A stretch of DNA of 64,000 nucleotides from Balaenoptera acutorostrata (taxonomy: Eukaryota > Chordata > Mammalia > Artiodactyla > Balaenopteridae). The notes under the pieces were generated by a model. It was given only the letters and a program-made list of their open reading frames with translations, was not told where the DNA came from and did not search any database. The translations under genes and the position numbers were made by a program. Positions 24,380 through 36,929 of this stretch are shown here, in pieces. The DNA lies in contig NC_080078.1 in the NCBI RefSeq assembly GCF_949987535.1, forward strand, positions 49,502,207 to 49,566,206, in the 5' to 3' direction. Positions within the stretch are counted from its first letter, which is position 1, and each line of letters opens with the position of its first letter.

Positions 24380-24676
24380 CAGCAAACTTTTTATAGAGAG
24401 GCAGAGAGAGAATATTTTGGCTTTGTGGATTGTGTGGTCTCTGTTGCAACTAGTCAACTCTGCCATTATAAAATGAAAGCAGCCACAGACAATACACAAA
24501 ATACTGGGTGTGGCTGTGTGTCAATGAAACTTTATAGGTACTGAAATTGGAATTCAATATATTTCATGTCACAATATATTATTTTTATTTTTTCAGTCAA
24601 TTAAAACTGTAAAAATGACTTGTAACTTGCAGGCAGTACCAAAACAGGGGCAGCTGGATTAGTTTGGTAACCCCTG
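24380..24676. mobile_element. Non-autonomous DNA transposon, copy A
   Basis: It starts agcaaactttttatagagag and contains actagtcaactctgccatta. It ends ttggtaacccctg. A related copy in the opposite orientation is at 57228. The family is a common mammalian hAT-like repeat whose name I do not assign. Confidence 0.6.
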
Positions 24677-26429
24677 ATGTAGCTGGTCTCTGATTTAACT
24701 TTGAACAGTATGGGGCAGTGCAAAGAGCTCATCAGTGGGACTCAGGAGAACTGGTATCTAGTCTTCTCAGCCTACTGACTGCGTGAACATTGATTGGCAA
24801 GTCATTAAAAATCTCTAGTCTTCATGTATCTTATGGTAGTTTTCTAGGTGAAGGGAAGTGGTAGATGATCTACGTATTCTGAAATTCTGTGAGTTTCAAT
24901 TTTTTCGATCATTCCAGGTGTTACCCTGCTGGCAAGTATTATACTTATGTAAAATCACTGGCATATCTTGTTAAATTGTTATGTTTGCTTGGCTTTGTTG
25001 AACCTACAGGGCCAAATTCTTCACTTGCAGAAATATCTCTGCTAGTTGAAATTTGGCTGTGCTGTAATTTCTATCACTCTCAAGAGAAGGGCAATTACCT
25101 TGTCAGAATTATAACAGGTATCAGGAAATTGCCAAAAGGCTTTCAGAAACCAAGATATACTTTCATTTTCTTCTCCCAAACTATTCCCCTGAGGGTCCAC
25201 CTTCCTTTAAAAATATTCTTAAAGGAAAATAAAAAGGCTTGAGAGAAATGCAATGAAATCTCATTGATCAGAATTTACAACAATTTAGTCTGAAAGGAGC
25301 TGGCACTGTCTATGAATAAAGGTTTTGCTGTGTAAATTAAGAAGGTAATACTAATTGAGATGGAGACCTTTATAGCCTATTTAACTGAATCCACTACTTT
25401 AAAGCATATTTATAGCATTGATTTGCATCAAATCCTGTTAATTAAAATTGCTTTTTTTAAAAAAGAAAGCAAGATCTCTACTTGGTAGCAATTTCTTAGA
25501 AACTGCTATTTCCATAGGAATTTAAAGCTGATATTTATTTGAAATATGTTTTAAGTTACACATTTTGCGAATTCAGCCTGGCCCCTTCTTCAATATTTAG
25601 GTCAGCAAGATTGCACATTCCTGGAATCTAGGTACAAAGGTTTGAGAAAGAAACCCAAGAAGAGCCTAAGTACTCTGAATGAAACAATAGCAGAGAACTT
25701 GTCAGGTAGAGAAAGAGGGAGACACAACTGTCTAACGGCTAAGAGCAATGTTCACAAACTGCGAAATAGAAATTTCAGGAAATTTTTACATAACTAACAT
25801 GAAAATCACATTCGAAACCTGAGAATGGAAAATAATATCCTATTATATCCAGTTTCATTGATTCCTAAGTCAATGTGTTCTTTCTGATGTTTTTAAGATG
25901 AAAATATTTCAAGCCTACTTCTTGAAATTGCAACTATAATTTGAAAGAAGGTTCTCAACTAGGCAGTTTTTAGGTAGACGTACTACTCAGGTTTTCCTGA
26001 TGTGATGAATCAAGCACAAGGCTTTCCTTCTCAAAGGAAAAATGTCTCCACATAGAAATGATCTTTCATTGGCACAGAATTAGTCTTCTGGCATTCCATG
26101 AGTTTGTTTTCTTAGAAGTGAACTTCTGACTAACAGTTGCTAGGTGAAACTCTGGCATCACTTATAGAGCATATAGATTTAGATAATGTACTGTTACTAC
26201 ACATCCACTTTTAACCATCCAATGCTTAGGGAAAGAAAGACCAAGAAGCTACACTTCCTTGTTGACCAAAAGCAGAGAAGAGGGGAGAAAGTGAAGGAAG
26301 AAATTTCTACATATTGAGGTATAGGGAAATCATTCTGGCTTATACATGATTTAACAAACTTTATGCTAACTAGAACAATCTGTCTATGGCCTGTCAAACA
26401 TGCATTGTACATCTGATTTAACCATTTAG

Positions 26430-26932
26430 AAAAGAATGCATTAAAAAAAAAAACAAAACAAAATGGAGTAACTGTAGTTCAGGCATCTAAAATGGAGCCA
26501 GGCAGCCATTGTGGATGTGGTTTCAGACATGTTCCTGCATCACTGAGACTTGAATTTTCTGAACTTTGTCAAACTCAAGGACACCACCTGCCGTCCTCAA
26601 AACAATATCAGCTAAGAGCTGCCAACTGCAAACTTATGGTCTCACGGTCTGCCCTTGTAACTATGCAACCATTTCAGACCTCAATCAATCCTTACTTAAA
26701 AACACGCTTACCTCTTGCCAGTTCTAGTTATAATTCTTGATAAAAAGCTCATGTAACTAACTGGAATCTTGCAATTTTTGCCTTTATAAGCCTCCCGCAT
26801 TTCATAGACTGGCGGGATACAATTCTAGTGCTTCTTGAATTTGTGTCTCCCAGGCTGGCTATAGTCCTCAATTTGTCTGGAATAAAACTCTTTTCTACTC
26901 CTGTTATAGATTGTTTATTCTTTCCATCAACA
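26430..26932 (+). repeat. Solo LTR-like sequence with a TATA-like box and poly(A) signal
   Basis: It has tttataagcctcccgcattt (promoter-like), gtctggaataaaactctttt (polyadenylation signal) and an end near ttccatcaaca. The left edge is approximate. No retroviral gene adjoins it. It is oriented antisense to SPTLC3. Confidence 0.6.
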
Positions 26933-27205
26933 AACAGAAACAAAAGCTTCTCTCTAGTTTGCCTGAGTTTATCCTTTCCTAAATTTGGAAATCTGGACCA
27001 GCAATGTGTGTCAGAATAGACTCAGAGATAAAAATCAAATTGCTTCACTGATTTCTGGGTGTATCTTACCTACTTTCCAGTTTTTATTTATAGGCTCCAT
27101 CCCCCAGGTATATGTGGTATTCATTCCACACAAGATGAAAGACCGTTGCATTTTGGAAACATTTTGACAATTTGGTCAAGAAAGTCAGCTGTGCTAGATA
27201 GTTTC

Positions 27206-27393
27206 CAGTGGTTCCCAAAGTGTGGTCCCCAGAGCAGCAGCATCAATATCACCTTGGAACTTGTTAGAAATGCAAAATCTTGAGTCCTATTCCAGACTGA
27301 CTGCATCAGGAACTCTGTAAGTGGGACCAACAATCTGTGTTTTTCCAAGCCCTGCAGGTGATTCTAATGTGAGCTAAAGTTTGAAAACCACTG
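27206..27393. mobile_element. MER20-like hAT-Charlie element
   Basis: It begins cagtggttcccaaagtgtgg and ends agtttgaaaaccactg, with inverted terminal cagtggtt/aaccactg. The interior accttggaacttgttagaaa matches the MER20 pattern I know. Confidence 0.75.
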
Positions 27394-27714
27394 GTTGAAG
27401 ATAAAAAATCAACAAAACCTGCAGCAGAAATCCTCCAGTACACTGAAAAAATCTGGTCAGTCTGATTCAGTGGTAATGTCTTAGAAGTACTATAACTATT
27501 TTCATAAGACTGTGCCTTCATCTTAGGCTCCTGGTGACTTTTAAGCAAATAATTAAACCAAAAAATGTGAGGTCATTGTGGAAAAAATAGAAAATACTAC
27601 ACAATAAAATATAACCATCTTTATCAATACAGATATTCATGTAAAATATATTTTAAAAAGTGGACTCATAATATACATACTGCTCTTGTTTTAGTCTCTT
27701 AACAATGTATTTTC

Positions 27715-28021
27715 TTTTTTATTGAAGTATAGTTGATTCACAATGTTGTGTTAATTTCTGCTGTACAGCAAAATGATTCAGTTATACGTATATATACATT
27801 CTTTTTCATATTCTTTTCCATTATGGTTTATCACAGACTACTGAATATAGTTCCCTGTGCTATACAGTAAGACCCTATTGTTTATCCATTCTATATATAA
27901 TAGTTTGCCTCTGCTAATCCCAAACTCCCACTCCTTCTCTCCCTCACCTCCCCTCCCCCTTGGCAACCACAAGTCTGTTCTCTATGTCTGTGAGTCTGTT
28001 TCTGTTTCGTATATAAGTTCA
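27715..28021 (-). mobile_element. L1 3' end, antisense, 5'-truncated
   Basis: After a T tract it reads ttgaagtatagttgattcac and tgtgctatacagtaagaccc, the reverse L1 3' UTR. The perfect 16-bp duplication ttaacaatgtattttc lies at 27699-27714 and 28022-28037. Confidence 0.93.
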
Positions 28022-28199
28022 TTAACAATGTATTTTCCATTTTACAGAAGAGAAAATTGAAGACTAGGAAGGTGTATATAATAGTTTATCTCAGGCCCTA
28101 GCTAGTTAAAAGTAAGGACTAGGATTTGAATCCCAACAGCCTCATCCCAGAGCCTTTGCTCTAAATCGTGGTGCTGAGCAACTACATTATAACTTTGTA

Positions 28200-28640
28200 T
28201 GGCTAAATAATATTATGTTAAACAGATCTACCAAGTATATTCAATCACTTTCCTTGCTGGAAATGCCTCATTTCCCCAATTTTTCTATTATCAAATACAA
28301 TGCAGTGATTATTCTCGATCATACATCATTGAATACTTACTCAAAATTTTCAAAGCAAAATTTCTCAAAATAGAGTTGCTGAGTTAAATGGTTTGCAGTT
28401 GATACATTTTCAAATTGCCCTGCAATTTACTCTGTCAGTAGCATAAAAGGGTGCCCTTTTCTTCACTCCTTTGAAACTTTGGGGTATTATTTTCTGTCTT
28501 TTGCCAATTAGGTGAAAAATGGTAACTCTGTGTCTTAATAATTTTTTGATTATTTAAGGGGCAGAGTATTTTCCACAAGCTCATTGCCCATTTATATTTA
28601 TTTATTTTTCTTAATTGTCCATTTATGTACTGGATCTACT
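28200..28640 (-). mobile_element. Old L1 fragment, antisense
   Basis: The landmarks agagttgctgagttaaatgg, caaattgccctgcaatttac and gccaattaggtgaaaaatgg come from the reverse complement of old L1 ORF2. Confidence 0.65.
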
Positions 28641-29622
28641 TTTAAAAGTAAAATTTTCATTTAAACTAGAATATACATAGAAAATGGGAAACAAATTGTA
28701 CATATGGAGCTCTATGAAGTTTCATAAAGTGAACTCACATAACTGTATCAAGGTTAAAAAAAACAATATGAACAACTTCCAGGAAGTCCCTTTCTGCCCT
28801 CTTTGTCACCATCCACCTCCCCCAAAGGTAAAGTATGCATTCTAAACAGGGGTGATATTGCTCTCAAAGAGGTGAAAATTGGTTTTTGGAGGGGGAATAT
28901 CTTACTCTATTTATGTGTAAAACAGAGATATCCATGTACTACATAAACAAATATATAGTGTATCTGTGGTATTAAAGTATCATGAGAGGAAGTGATAATG
29001 AAAAAAAAAATGTTGAGGGACATCACACTATCCTACTCTGTAGTTTTGCCTGTTTTGAACTTTGTCAAAATCTTGGCCCACTTCTTAAACTGGGATGTTC
29101 TTTTCCTTTTGATTTGTAAGCGTCTTTACACGTTAAGAATATTAACATTTTGTTAAATATATGTGAATAACTTTTTCTTATTTTGTTCTTTGACTTTTAA
29201 CTTTGTTGACATTGTTGTTGGTTTTTGTTTGTTTGTTTGTTTTGTTTTGTACAGCAGTTTAAAATTTTCATTTTGTTGGATCTTTTCCCTCCATGTTTCT
29301 GGGAGAGCTTTCTCTGGTTCCCTGGAGTGTGAGTACACAGTAGACTACTGTCTGAATCAGGCTTGTGAAATCTGAAGGGCAAACAGCTGTGGCTACTGGT
29401 TGGGTTGGGAACAAGCTGTCTCTCCTAACAGGGAGAGTACCTGTTTTCCATGGACCTGAGTGGCCTGTGTTGCATAGAGTGAGACTGGGCATCATTTAAA
29501 ATGCATCCCTGCCATGTAAGAGGGCATCTTGCCAGGTGAGGTGGGTTTTGCTGGAAAGACTGGAGGTCATTATGGGTTGTAGAATGGAGGGATGATCAGA
29601 AGGAACAAGCTAGAGAAGAGGC

Positions 29623-29975
29623 TGCTGTGGTCTGAATGTTTGTGTCCCCCCAAACTTCATATATTGAAAACCTAATGTCCTAAATGATGGCATTTGGAGG
29701 TGGGGTTTTTGGGAGGTGATTAGGTCTTGAGGATGGAGCCCTCATAAATAGGATTAGTGCCCTTACAAAAGAGGCCCAAAGAGCTAGCCCACCCCTTCTG
29801 CCATGTGAGGGCACATACAAGGAGAAGTCTGTAACACAGAAGAGGCCCTGCTTGACCATGCTAGCTCCCTGATCTTGGACTTTCAGCCTCCAGAAAGGTG
29901 AGGAATACACTTCTGTTGCTTATAAGCCACCCAGTCTGTGGTATTTTGTTATATCAGCCCAAATGGACTAAGACA
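29623..29975 (+). repeat. MaLR/MLT1-like LTR
   Basis: It starts tgctgtggtctgaatgtttg, contains tttgggaggtgattaggtct and ataggattagtgcccttaca, and ends aaatggactaagaca. This is the ERVL-MaLR type of solo LTR. The subfamily is not assigned. Confidence 0.7.
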
Positions 29976-30714
29976 CAAGCATTGCTCACATCAAGAGAGC
30001 TGCAGTCTGACATTTCTAGCAGGGCCTTTACCAAGGAACACACACAAGTGCATCTTGCATTTGAATTGTCTGAGTAGTTTTATTCTGTTCATTTGTTCAT
30101 TCATTCATCCATTTAGTAATTCACTCAGTTTCAATTTTATTTATATAGTTATTTCTGGAGGTGATTGCTTTTGTTTTTGCATTGAAATTGCAAATGCATT
30201 TGCAATTTACCTAAGTGCTACTTACCTAGATACAATGTGTGAGATAGGAATCTGGCTTATTTGCTTATATGATCAGCCAGTTATCACAAAACTAATTATG
30301 ATATAATTGATCCTTTTCTAGCTGATTTGAAATGTTGTTCTTTTTAGATACAGATGAGTGGACCAAACTGTGTTTGTCTCCAGACTTTCAGTTGAGACCC
30401 CCGACCACCCATCTTGTCTATTAATGTCACTGGATTGTGTTCAATTTACATATTCATTTTAAGGAAGATTTGATCGAATTGTAATACTGAGACATTCCCT
30501 TCTAGGATATTGGTGTCTCTGTTTCTTTCAAGTATTATTTTAGGTCTTTTATAAAAATCTTACAGTTTTCTTCAGATAGGTTCTAAACATTTTCAAAATA
30601 AGCTTATTCCCTAAGTCTGTGCCATTTTCCCTCATATTTACTAATAATATTATTTTCCCTAGTATATCCTCTTATTCATTGTTGATTATAGACTTTCTGA
30701 ATTTTAAAAATTGG

Positions 30715-31019
30715 TTTTTTTTTTTTTTAATAAAAAATTATTTATTTATTTATTTATGGCTGTGTTGGGTCTTCGTTTCTGTGCAAGGGCTTTCTCCAGC
30801 TGTGGCGAGCGGGGGCCACTCTTCATCGTGGTGCGTGGGCATCTCACTGTCGTGGCTTCTCCCGTTGTGGAGCACAAGCTCCAGATGCGCAGGCTCAGTA
30901 GTTGTGGCTCACGGGCCTAGTTGCTCTGCGGCATGTGGGATCTTCCCAGACCAGGGCTCGAACCCGTGTCCCCTGCATTGGCAGGCAGATTCTCAACCAC
31001 TGCGCCACCAGGGAAGCCC
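30715..31019 (-). mobile_element. CHR-2-type SINE, antisense
   Basis: On the minus strand it begins gggcttccctggtggcgcag and has ggttcgagccctgg. It ends gacccaacacagcc next to (AAAT)n. The duplication aaaattgg lies at 30707-30714 and again from 31020. Confidence 0.93.
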
Positions 31020-33229
31020 AAAATTGGTGTTTTTTGAATGTAGCTCTTTATTGAATTCTTTATTAAATGTTTATTATTTCTAACAAATTCTTGATAGTTT
31101 AATATGTAAAATGGAAGAAAGTGGACTAAAACTCTGTCCCACCTGCTCAGCAGCCCCTCATCTCTACAGTGGCCTCAAGAACAGCCCCTTCTGAGCATCA
31201 CTTTACTCCTCACAGATCATGGCTTAAAGAATAGAGAAAGGAACAACAGATCATCTACAAATAATGGTTAGTTCACCTCTTCTTTTATTGCACATATATT
31301 TCTTATTTTGTCACATGGTAGTTATTCAATAAATATTTATTGATGTAAGGAATAAAAAATAAATGAATAATTATATTGCCTAGTACTTCCAAAGGTTATT
31401 AAAATGATGGTTAAAACACATCTTCATCTTTTCCCTGACTCAAAGTCAAAGCTTCTAGTAACTAGAAGTTTCATCACAAAGTGTAGTACAAGTCTCACTG
31501 TTTGAAGTAGATATTTTTTATTCCATTCAAGAATCTCCTATTTTTATTCTATTAAAAGTTTTATAAGGAATGGATACTGAATTTTATAAATGTTTTAGTG
31601 ACATCTATCAAGATACTCATATGTTTTCCTTCTTGGATCTTTCAAGGTTACAAATTTTCTTATTGAACTCACTATCCTTATAGTCCTTGCATAGAACTAC
31701 TTGATCATGGTATCATGTTATTTGACTATACTGTTGAATTTGCAATGTCATTTTCTTGTATAATTTTTTCCCAAGTAATATTGCCTTATAATTTTCCTTT
31801 TATTAAATGCTCATTTGTCAAATTTTGGGATCAGGGTTATGCTAGCTTAGTGGTTGTCAACTCTGGCTGGTCATCAGAATCACCTCTAGTGACTTATTAA
31901 AATTTAGGTGCCTCAGCCCAATAGAAATTACTCTTCTCTAATTTATAAGTTCCTGTTTATATCTTTAATGGTGCAATACTTTTGCTTTCCTTTTATTCCT
32001 TACTCTATTGGTGGTTAGTTTACTAGCTTTGATCTTACTTCTTTAGTAAAGTACGAATACACATTTTCCTCTGAGTACACAACTAGTTGGATCCTATAGT
32101 GTTCTCATAATTGTTAGTTTCTAAACATGATGTAACTGTAACTTCATTTCCCTGTTAATTCAAGAGTTACTTATGAGAGAGCTTTAAAAGTTTCAAGTGA
32201 TTTTTAAAAAGGGTTCATTTCTAATTTTGGTATTAATTTTTAGCTTTATTTCACAGTGGTCCAAGAACGTGACCTATGTAGATTTCACTTTTTGGAATTC
32301 AATGAGATTTTCTTTGTGCATAATATAGAGTAAATTTATATGAAAATTCAATAAATATTTAAAAAGATATCATCTACTGGTAATATGTTTTAAGGTTCAG
32401 CGTTCAATATATAAATATTAAACTAAACTCAGCAATTACATTGTTAATGTCTTCTGTGTCTTTATTTGCTTATTTTTTTGTCTTCTTCATTTTTCAAGGA
32501 CTGGGAGGAACTTTAGGGTTCCCTATCATTATTTCATTTTTTTATTTTTCTCACTTCTGTTTTTAATCAAGTATGTTAAGTTGACCCATATGATTTTTGA
32601 AGCCTCCCATAATTCATTGCCTTACTAATTTCCAGTTTGTATAGAAAAATAAAGAGCCATATATGTCTCTGCTGTGTTACTTAATGCACAGAGGCTATAG
32701 GAGTTGCATCAATCTTCATTATGGGCTCTCCACATAATTTTTATAAGGTGAATCTCTCCTTATGTTTAATAGTTCATACATTAAGCTTAACTTCTGCTTT
32801 CCTTTCTGTTTGCATTTGCACCACACCTTTAGGTTGTTTGTTTATTTTTAAAGTTTCAGTTTATTCTTCACTTGAAGCTTAATTCATATGAAGGAAGAAC
32901 AAGCAATTCTGCATTGACTTTGCATTAGGGGTGGCTGCAGGAATGTCTTCCATTGTTAAATCAATATATTCAAACAAACACCTTCCACATACAGCAAAAT
33001 TAAATAGTTCTTTCCAGTAACGAAATTCAAAGATCATATATAGAAATATCTTGCATAGTGAAGTTTATGCAAGAGGAACAAGGAACAAGCTTGCCACAGG
33101 AACAAGCTTGCTCCGCTCATCCTCCCGGAAGTGAGGGGAGCAGAAGTTTCCTTCTCGAAGATCTTACTCCTCTAAGAGAAAAATGTTTCAGCTAAAAAAG
33201 AAATAAATAGGCAGTCCGTTTCATCTTTC

Positions 33230-33271
33230 CCATTCATTCATTCATTCATCATTCATTCATTCATTCATTCA
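33230..33271. repeat. (CATT)n microsatellite
   Basis: About ten cattcatt units have one interruption. They are followed by an old LINE-like 3' end. Confidence 0.85.
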
Positions 33272-33639
33272 ACACAACAGTCAATAAGACCCATTCCTCC
33301 CTTCATGGAGCTTATGTTGCAGGAACAGAGACGGGCAATATACAAGTACAAAAGCAAGATCAGTGATAGGCATCATTAAGAAAAGTGGGAGAAAGAGCCA
33401 AATCCAAAGGAGAAGTTGTTCAATGGGTACGGAGCTTCTGTGATACAGGATGAATAAGTTCTAGAGACCTGCTCTATCACACAGTTCCTGGAAAAATTCT
33501 GTACTGTGTCCTTGAACATTTGTTAAAAGGGTAGATCTCTAAATGCAGAATTACTAGGGTTTCCCCTGAAACTAATATAATAAGTCAACTTTACTTCAAT
33601 AAGTAAAAATAAAATAAAATTTTATTTAGGGGAAAAAGT

Positions 33640-33865
33640 AGAAAAAAAGATCGATCTCATTTAAGTATTCTTACCACAAAAAGGAGGGCGATATGACACT
33701 TCCTGAGGTAATGGATATGTTTATCACCGTGATTGTGGTGATGGTTTCACAGGTATATGCATATGTCCAAACTCATTAAGTTATATATACTAAATAAGTA
33801 CAATGGTTTTTTTGAATAGCAATTATAACTCAATAAAGCTGTTAAAAAGAAAAGTGGAAAAAAAA
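33640..33865 (+). mobile_element. Old L1 3' UTR end
   Basis: The stretch tatatactaaataagtacaa and the tail tataactcaataaagctgtt is the classic old L1 3' end. A smaller similar tail (agtcaactttacttcaataa) precedes it near 33570-33605. Confidence 0.7.
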
Positions 33866-34154
33866 AGACCCAGAAAAGGACCAGATGGAAGAGGCATTAT
33901 AGCTGCTTTTTTAGATAACGTGGTCAAGAAAGAACAATTTCTTTTTTACTCTGGAGAATTAAAATCTTTAAAAACTGCCTAGTAAGCTCATAATGTCTGA
34001 AATTTCCAAAAAGACCGTTATATACCTCTTCCTTTTTGTGTTTTATAACAGCATTTTGAGGCACACAGTCTAGATATGATCTAGATTTGAGAGGTAACCA
34101 CAAGGAATCTGAGACCCAACTGGAAAAAAATTTCAAAATAGTGAATGTACGTAC

Positions 34155-34303
34155 CCATTTCATGTCTGGTGCTGCCCACTCCCAGGCCATACGTCTCTAA
34201 AGCATCCTTTACTGTTTTCATAGATTCATCGTACTTGGCTGCTAGGCCAAGGAAGTTATAGGAACCCATATTGATGACATCTTTGATGATTCTTCCAGTA
34301 AAC
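34155..34303 (-). CDS. SPTLC3: SPTLC3 internal exon (likely exon 4), start of the alpha-oxoamine synthase fold
   Basis: This is a 149-nt minus-strand exon with acceptor tctctctgcag and donor gtacgt at 34149-34154. The peptide is FTGRIIKDVINMGSYNFLGL, then AAKYDESMKTVKDALETYGL, then GVGSTRHEMG. The SYNFLG and STRHEMG motifs mark the beginning of the PLP-dependent alpha-oxoamine synthase domain. The first G completes the Arg codon from the previous exon, and the final G begins a Gly codon continued in the next exon (phase 1). The segment YGLGVGSTR differs from the YGTGVASTR that I recall for human SPTLC3. The Thr-to-Leu change lies in a usually conserved glycine-rich loop. That could be lineage drift or relaxed constraint. 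The exon itself is intact. Confidence 0.94.
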
Positions 34304-34946
34304 CTGCAGAGAGAAGGGCAGGTGAACACAAAGGGCTTTCTCATTTAATATCATCCTAACGCCCCAGAAAAGACTCTCACAAAGAGACCTTGGGTTTGGC
34401 CCAAGTCACATCTTTTCTTTTTGATTTGCCTTGTTGTCACCACAAAATGATTTATCCTTAGAGGAGAGTCACCTCATAATGAGGCTGGGCAGAGCATTGG
34501 GAAAAGGTTTCCAGGCCATGGAGTATTACTCAGCCCTGATTTGTCTTGGGTGCTTGCTTTTGTGACACATGTGCTCTGGTTTAAATTTCAGCCGGGACTT
34601 TCTAAATCAGAAAGAGCCATGGTCATCACTGGCTCCCTCAGCAGGAAGTAGGAGGGTACAATTTGTCAATAAAGCTGAAAAGGACTCTTCCCGGATGGCT
34701 CTGTGTATCCTGCACCTTCTGCCATTGATTCCTCTTTAATCGCAATACAAGTAAGCTGCCCTTGGCAACTTAATTACTGTGACTTCTCCCATTGGCATCA
34801 TGAGGGCTTGCAAAGGGCTGAATGATGGAAGAGCAGCTGTTCCATTGCTTTGTGTTTTTTTTTTCAGATCTGTAACCTGGTGCCCATGCTAGAATTTCCT
34901 TGAAAGCATTTTCTTTCAACCAAGCCCCTCCAGGTGGCCGCCTCAC
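34304..34946 (-). other. Intron 3 of SPTLC3, short and unique
   Basis: This 643-bp intron lies between exons 3 and 4. I recognise no repeat. It is the only intron here not expanded by transposons. Confidence 0.85.
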
Positions 34947-35101
34947 CTAAATGTCCAGTTGTAGTCATCTGACACCCTCTCCATCACATCGAACAGAGCC
35001 CCTGGGGCACTGCAGATTGGCCGGTTCCAGTTGTCTCTGATTCTCATGTAAAGGTTCCGTGTATAAAAATTCTCAAAGCTTTGATACAGCGGCACAAAAT
35101 C
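34947..35101 (-). CDS. SPTLC3: SPTLC3 internal exon (likely exon 3)
   Basis: This minus-strand exon of 155 nt (51 codons plus AG) has acceptor gttataacag just right of 35101 and donor gtgagg at 34941-34946. It translates as [20 protein letters not shown], then [20 protein letters not shown], then [12 protein letters not shown]. This is the conserved linker between the membrane segment and the aminotransferase fold of SPTLC2/3, and it includes the NRPICSAPG motif. The frame is open throughout and ends in phase 2. The partial AG codon is completed by the G that opens the next exon, giving Arg. The preceding exon lies about 9.7 kb away and the following one only 643 bp away. No defect is seen. 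Confidence 0.94.
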
Positions 35102-35435
35102 CTGTTATAACAGAGGCAGAAGTTTACCTTTGGTCTCTCGCTTTTTGTAGTTCACTTGCAATTGAACACTAAAAGACGTGGAGGAACCATGAAAATATTC
35201 CATCTGCAAATATTTTGAGCAAGGTTCTTGGGTAAGGGGTTGGATGGGGTCCACAAATAACTATGAGTCCTCCACCTCCAAAGAACTTACCTTTTAGTGG
35301 GGGAAGTAAAACCTGTGACAAATAAAGGTAACAAAAATGACAGCAAAATACAAGTCCCCAAATGAGTGCTGGAGACAACGAATCCCAGTGTTCCTGAGAG
35401 GGAGAATTGAGCTTGGGAACCTTCTTAGAATTCAA

Positions 35436-35891
35436 GAATAATGCCATTTGCCTCAACAGGGATGGACCTGGAGATGATCATACTAAGTAAAGTAAGGCAG
35501 ACAGAGAAAGACAAATATCACATGATATTGCTTATATACTGAATCTAAAAAAACAAGAAGACACAAATGAACGTATTTACAAAACAGAAACAGACTCACA
35601 GACTTAGAGAACTAACTTATGGTTACCAGGGGGGAAGGGTTAGGGGGAGGGATAGATTGGGAGTTTGGGATTGACATGTACTCTCTGCTATATTTAAAAT
35701 AGATAACCAACAAGGACCCACTGTATTGCACAGGGAACTCTGCTCAATACTCTGTAATAAGCTAAGTGGGAAAAGAATTTGAAAACCAGCAGATACATGT
35801 ATATGTATAAAACTGAATCACTTTGCTGTATACCCAAAATGAACACTACATTGTTAATCAACCGTACTCCAGTATGAAATAAAAAAAAAAA
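35436..35891 (+). mobile_element. L1 3' end, sense, 5'-truncated
   Basis: It runs from the last ORF2 codons (ggatggacctggagatgatc) through the 3' UTR (ttaacatg-like; agaactaacttatggttacc) to an A tail at 35880-35891. Confidence 0.9.
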
Positions 35892-36929
35892 GATCTGGTC
35901 CAGAGAAGAAGGCCTGCTTTGAGGGTACAGTTTTCCTATTCCTCTGCACCGGTGAGCTTCCTGCCTCTGTGTGGGTGTATTTTCACCCCAACCCATTCCT
36001 TTGAGCACCAGTGAGGTTTCTTCAGGAGCAATCAATGCCTTCCAAAGGTCACTGTCCTCTAGTCTCAGGTAAGCCTCCCACAGCTTTGTAACTATACCAA
36101 AAAATGAAACTGGACTAGATATTGCAAAAACAGAAGGACTGCAATGGGATGTATCCTTATCTACCTGTAGATTTAACTCATCACATGGCCTACTCACTAT
36201 ATTTTTCTTCCTGACACAAAAGGCTAAATGTGAGAGTGAACCCCAGGCCACAAGGACACAATCATTTTTGGGAGCAGGATATAGGAGGGTTGAACAAAAC
36301 CTAATAATGCAGTCACAAAAGTGCCTTTGTTTCTCCTACAATATGACACTCTTTCTTTTTCCACTCTTAAGCTTGTAGGGTACCTTATCATTTTCCAAGT
36401 GTTATAGATATATCAATCCTACTTTTATAGACAATTCAACAGAAAGTCAGAAAATCTGAGTGGACAGATTGGGATTTGTACCCAGTTCTATAACCAATGC
36501 TCTTTTGAATAAATCATGCTGCAGGGATAGGTATTTAAAAGGGATTGAAGAGAACATATCCATGGCACATTGAAAAAAATACTACCAAATTTGGAAGCAT
36601 GTCCCTTCTTTTTTTGATTTAACTACTTGCCCGTTCAGTAGCAAATAGAATCATGGATTTGTAGAGAGAGAAAGAATCATTATCAAACATGGTTTTTCAT
36701 TTGTGCCTACATTGATGCTTCTGTTCTCACCTAATATTTCATTTTTTATCATTATTTCCTCTTGAGAAACAGCTGTTTCTCCTACCAGGGTTGAGCTCAG
36801 AATAATAATAAAATATGTTTGTGTTTTCCTTTTTGTTGGGAAGGGTAACTGTATTATAGACAGTTCTTTGAAGTATGAGAAACACAAAGTAAGGATGGGT
36901 AAATTTAATTTTTCTTATTAAGAAATTAG

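Larger units (their letters stand above)
17498..34154 (-). other. Intron 4 of SPTLC3: repeats and unassigned sequence
   Basis: This is a 16.7-kb intron. I recognise nothing in 18890-20900, apart from a C run at 19599 and a G-rich tract near 20460, nor in 21019-22430, 24690-26430, 28640-29620, 29980-30700 and 31030-33225. The fragment at 31850-31915 (gtggttgtcaactctggctgg) looks like half of a MER5-type hAT element. A (CATT)n tract at 33230-33271 is followed by an old LINE-like end (gcttatgttgcagg). Confidence 0.75.

Noticed and set aside
30930..31019. tRNA-like A and B boxes in the SINEs
   Set aside because: They belong to tRNA-derived SINE heads with insertions and no intact cloverleaf, so they are not tRNA genes.
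35694..36251. 185-codon open frame on the minus strand
   Set aside because: It reads through the L1 3' UTR and its A tail. It has no recognisable domain or start context.
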